Assembly: GCA_009663005.1 (NCBI GenBank)
Contig: VIGQ01000966.1
Coordinates: 1-17,500, forward strand
Direction: 5' to 3'
From: Actinidia chinensis
Taxonomy: Eukaryota; Streptophyta; Magnoliopsida; Ericales; Actinidiaceae
Length of the DNA: 17,500 nucleotides
This document shows positions 9,996 through 17,500 of this stretch, one piece after another (positions within the stretch are counted from its first letter, which is position 1; every line of letters starts with the position of its first letter). The notes beneath the pieces were generated by a model. That model was given only the letters and a program-made list of their open reading frames with translations. It was not told the origin of the DNA and made no database searches. The position numbers and the translations under genes were made by a program.

Positions 9996-10269
9996 ATAAT
10001 CAAAAAGATTCAGACCAGCGTAATCCACACAAATTGAAATATATTAATCTTGAAAACAAATAGACAGTCATCGTTTTTTGTCAAGAACTAGAAAGGAATT
10101 TAAAAAATTATTATCAATATTGGATCAATTAGGTTTTTTGTAGGGATGGTTGTCAATAAAATTCTGCAAGCTAAATGATGTGGTGAGACAATAGTTCGCA
10201 CACCATTTTAAGATTGATACAGTTCGACGGAAGGCTAAAATGATGGAATTCAGAAGTGTCAGAATCGTA

Positions 10270-10465
10270 GACTCATTTGGGGAATATTTAAAAATAATTT
10301 TTTTTCTTAAAGTTGATATAAAAAAATTAATTTTTTTTTATTTTTTTATTTTTTTGACTTACTTTAAGCTATAAAAAAAAACAAAAAGAAAACAAATACT
10401 GACGTTTTTACTTATCAGTTTGAAAAAAATGTTTTTCAACACAAAAACGGTACCAAAGCGGAGCC
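10270..10465. mobile_element. Tourist-like MITE, diverged copy 2
   Basis: The left end, GACTCATTTGGGGAATATTT, and the right end, read on the minus strand as GGCTCCGCTTTGGTACC, are related to the ends of the element at 9568-9751. Several internal blocks (AATATTTAAAAA, GATATAAAAAAA, TTTTTTGACTTACTTTAA) occur in the same order. The flanks are GTA and TTA, compatible with a degraded 3-bp target duplication. It is non-coding and more diverged than copy 1. Confidence 0.5.
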
Positions 10466-10500
10466 TTAATATCAACTGATGGAATCTTTTAGTCTTAAGA

Positions 10501-11000
10501 GGTTCGTTTGACTGGCCGGATAACATCAGGTGGATAAGTTTTAGAAAAGGGATAACTTTTGAAGGGGGAACAAAAAATAGTTTTTAGTTTTGTTTTGCTA
10601 CTTTTAAAATTGATGGATAATGGTGGGGATAATGAAGAAAATATATATAGAAAAACAATAAAAAATTTAGATAATTAAATATATATTATATATATATACA
10701 GGATATCTAAATATCTCTCGTCTCTCTCTCTATATATATATTATAATACATATCTTTATATTAGATATTTTATATATGACTATATATTTTTTAATAATTC
10801 CTATATATTTTATTTTTTATTTTTTTATATATATTTCTTTCTTATTTCTTATCCGCTTTCTTGTATACTTTTAACTAGGGTGAAGGTCAACCCCCTACCC
10901 ATAAATTATTATCCGCCTATAATCCTCTATCCTCCCGCTGGGAGAAAGTTATTTGGAGAAAAAGTTATCCGGACGGATTTCATCACCATTCAAAACGCCG
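10501..11000. mobile_element. Probable fold-back DNA element with AT-rich core
   Basis: The left side carries CGTTTGACTGGCCGGATAAC. The right side, on the minus strand, carries CGTTTTGAATGGTGATGAAA followed by CCGTCCGGATAAC. Further inward, GGATAACTTTT, GGAGGATA- and GGATAAT-type blocks also recur in inverted order, so the arms form a long imperfect inverted repeat. The core (10676-10830) is a TA/CT microsatellite. No target duplication was identified and the borders are approximate. A second GTTATCCGGAGGA block at 11010 suggests nested or extended ends. No protein is encoded. Confidence 0.45.
10676..10830. repeat. TA/CT-rich microsatellite region
   Basis: Interrupted TATATA runs flank a short TCTCTCTCTC run. 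This lies in the core of the fold-back element and is likely variable in length. Confidence 0.8.
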
Positions 11001-11260
11001 GCTAAAAAAAGTTATCCGGAGGAGAAGTTTCCATATCCTCCGCCCCGCCATCCGCCCAATCCGCCCCCCCCCCTTATATCCTCTAGTCCAACGGCCCTAA
11101 AATAAAAGACTAAACTGCCCCTCAGCTCTACCAATACCCATCCCCACCCACGTGTCCTGTTCTGTTTTTCTTCCCTTGACTTTCTGCTACACCTCTTCTT
11201 CGGCCCCCCCTCTCTCTCTCTCTCTCCTCATCCAGTCCCCCCTAAATTCTAATAATAATC
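11001..11260. other. C-rich, CT-rich segment with a G-box
   Basis: The plus strand is pyrimidine-rich, with a run of ten or more C near 11065, a G-box (CCACGTGTCC, core CACGTG at 11149-11154) and a (TC)8 run at 11211-11226. In plants this combination often marks a promoter and 5' leader. No open frame follows in the next 1.4 kb, so it may be a promoter relic or transposon-derived. Confidence 0.3.
11211..11226 (+). repeat. (TC)8 microsatellite
   Basis: Eight uninterrupted TC units follow a run of C. Confidence 0.9.
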
Positions 11261-13650
11261 ATCTTATTTTCCCTTAATTTTATCATATATTTTCTATTCT
11301 TCTTTAAAAGACAAGGAGTATTATAATAGGAAATTAATTAGTTTTATTAAATTAGGAATTTATTTTTGATAACATAATTAAATAAATAAAATATTTTAAT
11401 AAAATAGTGTTTGTTACACAAACTCTTTTTTTTCAAAGACATATATCTCCTTTTTTAGTTTGTTTCATTAAAATATAAACAATTACAACAAAACAAAATT
11501 AATTTTTAAAATTTTAAACCAACCCTTTTTGTTTACTTCCACCTTAGACACTAAAAATGGTTAAAACATATTTTTTTTTACAAACTAGTTTCCTTCAATA
11601 AAATAATTATCTTTTAAATTTAACTCAAAACACTATTATTTTCTATGCTCAAATTCAAAATTTTATTCAAGTAAGACCTAACTAAGGTCCTTCTTGATAA
11701 GTTTATTTGAGATTATTTAGTTGTTTTTAGTTTTTGGAGTTTTTTTTTTTTCGTCTTTAGTGATTATATTTTTTATTATTTCAATCACAAAATTTATCTA
11801 TTTCAGATACAATTTTAAAATTATAAGGTTTATCCAATATCATAGACAACTAATACCCTTTCGCATAAGTGACTCTTCCACCTCCAAGTGAACTTCCACC
11901 ATTACATAGATAAATTGATTTTTTGTAGTCTAAACAATTGCATCATTGCCATAAAATGCTTGCAACCTTCACACATAAATAAGTTCGTTCCATAATAACT
12001 AGCACTCTTATCACTGAATGCTTGCGTACCATTGACATGAACCATTAGTTCATGTATTTAGATATTAGATTTTGGGCATATATGATTTCACCATCAACAC
12101 AAACAAACTATTCTTATAAGCATTTATGACTTGCCCCATTCACACAACCAACTAGGTTCCTATGATGCATATAATAGCAAACCCTTCGCATGAGTGACTT
12201 GCATCACTCACACCAGTAATGAACACTCTTAACATAAGTATCTTACAATTTATTACCTTTGCGTTAGTAGTTAATTTTTTTTTTAAAAAAATAATTCAAA
12301 TCAACCAATTTCTCATTCTTCTATGCAATATTTTTGAATAGTTGTCAAAAAACAATTGGTGTTTTTAATTTTTATTAAATAAAAATAAAATAATAGATAT
12401 CAGTTTTTGCATCTAAATCTACGGGTAAAACAAAGAGAGGAACTGGAGAATGAGAATGGTGTGCTGAGATGAGGATTTTTGTTAAAGAAAACAAAATTTT
12501 ATTTACTATTTTTATTTTTTTTATTAAAAGTAAAACATTTATTTAATAAATCAAAAAAAATAAGAGAAAGAGTGATGATGTTTGAATAATAAGAGAAGAA
12601 AATATGAGAGATGAGAGTTGAAGTATGATGATTAAAAAAGATGTGATGATGTATAACCTAGAAAGTTGAGAGAGAGAGATGGCATGGGCGTGGCATAGAA
12701 AAACACAGAGAAGTAACCCGTGGTACACGGAGGGAACACATCAGAGGGGCAATATTGTCCTTGTTGTCCTTAATATTCGTGAATTTGAGATATAATTTGA
12801 ATTTAAGAATAAATTTAAGAATACTTACCGCTGTATCTGAAATTCCTCTCTTTTTTTTTCCTTTTAAACCAGAAAATTTAAATGTTTCCGGTTCAAAAGT
12901 CCCTTGGCTCCACCAGATGTTGGACGTCCCACCAATTCCCTTTCTTATTTTCAAATTAATATCTTTTTTAGCCGAGGGAAGTTTGGGTTCCGTAATGATA
13001 TGAATTGCAAGGTTTCCAAAACTTTTATTTCATGGAAATTTAAGAATTGAACTTATATTAGGGTAGCAAGTTACTTATCTATATTGTCTCCGTCATGTTG
13101 TCAAAACTATTCTATAGATGGCAAAACTTAATGAGGGCAAAATGTGGTGTTTCACTCATTTTGTACATTGTGTGAAGTAAGTAAATACGTTTTGAAACAT
13201 GGAACAAGTAAAGCCAACAAAAGAATGTAACCACCTACTGCTCCACCACCTCTCCCCCAATATTCTATTTATTTAGGATGATGACCTTTGATTAGGAAAA
13301 ATGACCAATTGGGGCCTTATTCAAATTTTTCTTCAAATACACACAACTGGGTTTGCTATTCACCAACATGTTTTGGACGAGTGAACCTCATGCTTGGATT
13401 CGATTCTATAATTAGGACCTTCATGGAAGCTCTTTTGAAAAAACGAAAAAAGATATTTTTATCCTAAAACAAATACTGAATAAGTTTAGGAATCTCGTGA
13501 ATGCCATCATCTGTCTCACCCAAAAATGTCGTTTGACAAACTATCGACAAATTATAAAGTCAGTCTTTCTACATGTTGCAATAACAATTTTCACTGAGAA
13601 AAATAAATATTACCAATAGATTTTCATTTCTTTTTATACACATCTCCTTA
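11261..13650. other. AT-rich intergenic DNA with weak repeats
   Basis: No gene is supported in this 2.4 kb. Between about 11860 and 12260 the plus strand repeatedly shows related words such as CGCATAAGTGACT / CGCATGAGTGACT, ATGCTTGC and CCATTCACAC at irregular spacing, like a decayed minisatellite. The overlapping short frames on both strands near 12540-13000 are mutual shadows in low-complexity DNA. Confidence 0.4.
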
Positions 13651-13707
13651 TTGTTTTTTAAGGGGATCAAGATCACCAAATCGTGCTTTTTGCCCCCCCC
13701 CATTAAC

Positions 13708-14115
13708 ATGATTGGGTGGGCTAAAGGCTTTCAACAAGCGCTCCATTTGTTTCTGACAATAACAAGTCTCATTTTGGGGTTAATAACGCCGTCTCCAATG
13801 AAAAAAATGAAAAGTGAGCAAAGAATAATAACTGTAAGACGTACTATCGAAAGACAACCTAAGACTCTAACTATGGAGACAAAACTATATAGAGGAATCA
13901 ATGACTCATATTTTTTACAAACTATGGGAAGGGGTAGCCCATTTTGGAAGCAATTAAAAGCTAATATTGGTATCAAAACAAAAAGTTCTTTTGAAATTGT
14001 AGACCGTGATTATCCTCATTTCCATTCCACGGGATCTCAGGGAACTTTTTACTTTGAGATAGACTTAGATTTGTTGATTAAAAATCATTCCTTTGATATT
14101 GACTCAATACGCTAA
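13708..14115 (+). CDS. Unassigned 135-codon open reading frame
   Basis: This is the longest ATG-initiated frame in the AT-rich part of the window. The frame is open from 13651, but the first ATG is at 13708, just after a run of C. The N-terminus has a hydrophobic stretch, LHLFLTITSLILGLITP (about residues 12-28), that could be a membrane segment or signal anchor. A basic region follows, then a mixed-charge part with FHSTGSQGTFYFEIDLDLL near the C-terminus. I do not recognise a family. I compared it from memory with several plastid proteins and found no match. In DNA of this composition, one chance frame of this length in 17.5 kb is not surprising. It could be a transposon remnant, a lineage-specific gene or chance. 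Confidence 0.2.
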   Translation: MIGWAKGFQQALHLFLTITSLILGLITPSPMKKMKSEQRIITVRRTIERQPKTLTMETKLYRGINDSYFLQTMGRGSPFWKQLKANIGIKTKSSFEIVDRDYPHFHSTGSQGTFYFEIDLDLLIKNHSFDIDSIR

Positions 14116-14639
14116 GCTCGTACAACTTATGAAACTTATTATATTTGAATCCCAACTTAATTCAGCTCGATAATTTTATGAAAACTCTAAGCTACTAAAT
14201 TCTACTTGGAATCTATCAATAGAAAATTTCAGTCAAGCTTTTTAAACACGAGAACATTAATTAGGTTTTAAAACAAAAAATTGTCAACCCATTATTCTTT
14301 TCAGACCCAACTCATTTGTCCACAAGAACGAATTTTTACTTTTTTTGAAAAAATTGAATTTTCTCACCTAAATTAAAACAAGCTATTTTCTTGCAAGTTT
14401 AAATTCAAAACACACCCAACAGTCTAGGTGCACAAAAAAATTCCAAGGGGAAGGAAAAGCACACAATAGTAGAAAATATAGGCTACTTAAAAATAAAAGA
14501 AAGAAAGAAATGGGCCAACTCCATCTTGCGGAAGATGGAACAAACACAGCGAGAATTAGAATTTTGAGTCCAGCCATGAGATTGTGTTTCTTCGCGAGCG
14601 GTATTTGCAGTTGTAATGGTATTCGAAAAAAAAGTCATG
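14116..14639. other. AT-rich upstream region of the kinase locus
   Basis: No gene is supported. This DNA would contain the promoter of the kinase locus that starts at 14712. The minus-strand frames at 14383-14577 and 14556-14783 show no protein-like features, and the second overlaps the kinase start in antisense. Confidence 0.4.
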
Positions 14640-14711
14640 TTGTGGCTCCATCATCGTCTCTGATTCTCTCACATTAATCCCAATTCCCCCCAAAATTATT
14701 CCTTCATCATC
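14640..14711 (+). promoter_or_regulatory. Pyrimidine-rich 5' leader of the kinase locus
   Basis: A CT-rich stretch (CATCATCGTCTCTGATTCTC, a C run, CTTCATCATC) lies immediately before the ATG at 14712. This is the usual look of a plant 5' untranslated leader. Its survival next to the conserved N-terminus argues that the locus arose in place, not by retroposition of a truncated copy. No clear TATA motif was assigned. Confidence 0.4.
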
Positions 14712-16746
14712 ATGCCTTCTCGCCAGATGCCGCCGCCGGAACCCGCCGTTTCCACCCGCCCAATCCACGGCCACCAGAACCACCGAATGTCCTTCTGCTT
14801 CGTCGGCGTCGAGCTGCCGCCTTCTCTCTCTTCATCCTTCTAATCATCTGGTCCGCAAAACATCACCCGCAGCGAAACGTCCCTTCCGACTCTCCAACGC
14901 CCCCTCACCGCTTTCATACGCCGTCCTCAGCCGCGCCACCTCCTCCTTCGGACGACTCCATCGCCTCGGCCAGGGATGGGCTCGGCTCCGTCTTCCGCGG
15001 CGCCCGCAGCCTAGAGGTAGCCGTGAAGTCATGGACGCCGGCTTCTCCAGAGGCGAGCGCGAGTTCCAGAACGAGTCTTCTTCGCCGAAGGATCGAGTGC
15101 GAGGACGTTCTGTCCCGTCGTCGGCTTCTCTCCGACCGGAAAAAAAAGATTGCCTATGTTGCTGGTCTACGAGCTGATGAGCAACGGAAGCTTGCCAGAT
15201 GCTTGCTCCATCGCAAGTGTACGAGCTGAAGGAGTGGAAGAAGCGATTCGCGATTCGTAATCGGACCATAGCGAAAGGTTTGGAGATCTCCACCATTGCT
15301 GCGATCACCAGTGATTCACGGCGATTGTTGAAGCCAAGGTAAAGTAATAATGTTGGATCGGGATTCAAAGCGAAATCGGCGATTTCGACGCGAATTTAGG
15401 CTTGCGAGGTTGAATCGGAGAATCAGTGTGAAATGCCTGTAGTTAATGGATCGAGGGGGAAAAGGAAACAGGGGGATCGAGGATAACGGATGTGATTGAA
15501 GAGACAGAGCGTGTGACGACGGCCGGTTTCGACGAGTCCAACGGAGTCCAATGTGGTTTAAATCGGTCACCGGAGAGTTTTGTTTAGGGTTACGTTATGG
15601 ATACTCGCCGGAGACGGTTATGGCGGTGGATGATGAATCGCCGGAAGACGGTTGAGAAGGCGAGTGTGCCCGAGGGAAGTTTTGATGGGGCCAGTGTGGC
15701 GGAAACAGCTTAATGATGTGGTGAGAAGAAGAAGTGAGAGGCTGTGTGAAGACGCGAATCGGGGGAAGGATTGGTGTGGAAACAGGACAATGGTGGGGAA
15801 GAGTCGGGGTGGGGTGTGAAAAGGACTATGTGATGGAATGGATTGGAAACGAGATCAAGAAGGAGGGGCCCAAAAGCGATGGATCCGAGCTTCTTCGAGT
15901 TCAGGGAAAATCGGAGAGAAAGAAGAATTCGGAAGCGACTTGAGTGGTGGATGACTTTAGATGAAGAAAGAATGTGAAGGAAAAGAAGGAAGATGAGGGC
16001 CGGCGAGAGAGTGGTGGAAGGAGGAGACTGGAAGAAATTGCGAGAAAGAAAAAGAAGAAGGAAACAAGGGACAGGGGTCAGTATGTTGAGGGCAATAACA
16101 GCGAGAATTGGTGGCCTACGGCAGATGAAGATTTATATGTGATAGAAAGAGAAGAGAGTAGGGAAGGAGTAGCAGAAATAGTGTGAATTGAGTGGTTGGA
16201 TGGGGCTTAACAGGTGAGCGTTTGGAGATGCCTCGCCGCGCAATAGCCATGATTCTGCTAGTGGAGAGCTACCCAAAGTCGGGTGGCATTAGGCAGCACA
16301 CCGAGTACCGAGGGGAACTGTTGTTACATTGCCCCTGCGATGGTGGTGGTGGGGATTTACAGAAAAGTGTGATGTTTATAGCTTTTGGGGTTCTATTGCT
16401 TGTTCTGGAGTGCGGGGCGAAGGGCCACTCAGGTGGACTGGTTCACCAATGTCTCAATTCCAAGTGCCAATCTTATATCTTGGGCACGCTCACCTTGCAC
16501 GTGCAGGGAAGCTGATTGATCTAGTTGATCAGGTCTATTCAAATCTTTTGATCAAGAACAAGCTTGTAGGGGGAGGGAATCACAGTTGCACTTCTCTGCC
16601 TTCAGAATCACCTGCTCGCCGCCCTATCCATGAAAGAAGGTTGTGGGAATGCTTTCTGGAGAATTGGAATCTCCTCAGTTGCCAATTGAATTTCCCCTTC
16701 TCCTTCCCTCCCGCTTTCCGTTTCAATCGATAAGAAAGGTCGTTGA
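14712..16746 (+). pseudogene. Frame-disrupted receptor-like Ser/Thr protein kinase (At2g45590 family)
   Basis: In the intact family this is a membrane-anchored kinase of about 650-690 residues; the span here is 678 codons. Matching segments appear in order across all three frames. They are N-terminal MPSRQMPPPEP (14712); a hydrophobic LFILLIIW remnant (14825-14851); a glycine loop restored by ignoring one T at 14977; VAVK with its lysine at 15026-15028; hinge LVYELMSNGSL (15162-15194); HRKCT...EWKKRF (15209-15247); and VIHGD (15311-15325). Glycine before the Asp makes it a non-RD kinase. The family's long charged insert follows, with KDYVMEWIGNEIKKE (15821-15865) and Lys-rich runs. Then come CYIAP, EKCDVYSF, GSPMS and HLARAGKLIDLVDQ (16494-16531). 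The C-terminus ends in PFQS...KKGR before a TGA at 16744-16746. The frame stops at 14841 and shifts repeatedly by one base; 11 extra bases split DFG. No intron is needed, as in the Arabidopsis members. It is either a pseudogene or poorly polished sequence. Family assignment is firm; loss of function is less so. Confidence 0.9.
15388..15398 (+). other. 11-base insertion interrupting the DFG motif
   Basis: GATTTCG is followed by ACGCGAATTTA and then GGCTTGCGAGG. Removing the 11 bases restores a continuous DFGLAR reading, the Mg-binding Asp-Phe-Gly and start of the activation segment. The insertion changes frame and destroys the motif. Unlike the one-base indels elsewhere in the locus, it is hard to explain as a base-calling slip. 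Confidence 0.6.
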
Positions 16747-17500
16747 GTTTTAATGTTCGGTGCCAAGTTTATGATCAATTGTGTACTCGTGGTAGGTCTA
16801 CTGAATCCATCGTCGTTTAGATGACTTGTTGAAAAAACCAGAATTGGATATATATGGATTGACTTCTTTCCTTCCTCTGTTGCCGACATTAGTCTGTCTA
16901 TATAATTAGACGATGATCATTTTGTATTGCGACCTTTAGAAGTTAAATAAAAGGGACACCTAACCCCATTTTATATTTTTAATTGAGTTTAAGAAGTCTA
17001 GGATGGATGCCAGTTTAAATGTCAACTTTGGTTTTAGAGGCGAGCGCCGAGTAGATCTGATGCAATCCTGAAAAGGAGAGTGACGGGGCCAGTTATTTTG
17101 TTAGCTACATTATAAAAGTTGGCTAGATTTTGTAGCTATGCAAATATAATGTACAAGTAGGAGGAAAACAAAAGATTTCCAAAGTATCCTCATTTGTTAA
17201 GTATTAATGTCGGCCATGGACATGCCACTTTGTGATACCAAGAGATGTATTTATGGTACCAATACATGGAGACTGCAGCATTATGATGGCCGTGGTCAGG
17301 CAGGAAATGCAGTTAATTGGCCCTCTCGAAACAATTCTTTAAGTGTTATTTACGGTTCATATTGATTCATGTTCGTGACGTATTGCTGCTACCAAGCATA
17401 TCAGAAAGTGTGTGATTCAGGGTGTTGGTTCCAGTCGAGGTAATCCTTGAAATATGGAGAGTTTGAGATTTGGGCTTATTCTGGTTGGAATTACACACAA
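16747..17500. other. 3' flank of the kinase locus, no gene seen
   Basis: This stretch is more balanced in composition than the rest of the intergenic DNA. The first 200 bases probably represent the former 3' untranslated region. No convincing coding frame, RNA or repeat was found up to the window end. Confidence 0.4.
16946..16951 (+). terminator. Candidate polyadenylation signal of the kinase locus
   Basis: A canonical AATAAA lies about 200 bases after the inferred ancestral stop, a normal distance for a plant 3' untranslated region. In AT-rich DNA the hexamer also occurs by chance, so support is modest. Confidence 0.3.

Noticed and set aside
9772..10003. Overlapping 68-codon frames on both strands
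   Set aside because: They lie inside the GC-rich inverted repeat of the Mutator-like MITE and mirror each other. They are by-products of the hairpin.
12543..13003. Overlapping frames on both strands, one strongly hydrophobic
   Set aside because: They arise from low-complexity A/T and GA-rich sequence. The hydrophobicity reflects Phe, Leu and Ile codons in T-rich DNA, not a membrane protein.
13651..14115. Plastid or mitochondrial gene insertion
   Set aside because: The composition first suggested organellar DNA, but comparison from memory with several plastid proteins (including accD, matK, petA, psaA, psaB, psbB, rpoC2, ycf1 and ycf2) gave no match.
14844..15368. A 174-codon minus-strand frame, the longest in the window
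   Set aside because: It lies antisense to the conserved kinase N-lobe, and its length follows from the GC-rich codon composition of the sense strand. Its peptide shows no domain.

Overview
This window looks like nuclear DNA from a flowering plant, most likely a eudicot. It is AT-rich, has no long intact reading frame, and holds long T-rich intron-like stretches. It also carries several short non-autonomous DNA transposons (MITEs) and one clearly recognisable plant-specific receptor-like kinase locus. Nothing suggests a bacterial, phage or organellar origin, and I found no operon, CRISPR array, tRNA or rRNA. I cannot name the species.

Layout. Positions 1-591 are AT-rich with a 19-base poly-A tract. 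Positions 645-783 (minus strand) hold a coding-like segment with a start codon and a good splice donor; it may be the first exon of a leftward gene. A plus-strand TATA motif lies at 955, followed by an imperfect tandem duplication of about 225 bp (1130-1584). From about 1880 to 6860 there is a GC-richer 5'-leader-like island, about 4.5 kb of T-rich intron-like DNA with one small well-bordered exon candidate, and a coding-like island near 6630-6845. I could not assign a protein to any of these.

Positions 6860-14100 are accessory DNA. They contain a hAT-like MITE with imperfect 8-bp target duplications (8010-8210), two related Tourist-like MITEs (9568-9751 and 10270-10465), a Mutator-like MITE with a perfect 9-bp target duplication (9765-9986), a larger fold-back element (10501-11000), microsatellites and long homopolymers. 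An unassigned 135-codon frame sits at 13708-14115.

Positions 14712-16746 carry the one confident gene: a full-length, frame-disrupted copy of a receptor-like Ser/Thr kinase of the Arabidopsis At2g45590 / At4g25390 / At5g51770 type. Its N-terminus, glycine loop, VAVK lysine, hinge, HGD catalytic loop, charged insert, activation segment, subdomain IX and C-terminus can all be followed in order by changing frame. It is interrupted by many one-base insertions and deletions and by an 11-base insertion exactly at DFG. The peptide motifs survive much better than the frame, so the locus is either a young pseudogene or a poorly polished stretch of assembly. If the sequence is error-prone throughout, other weak exons here may be hidden for the same reason. 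No new biological system was found; the main interest is the kinase locus and the MITE cluster.
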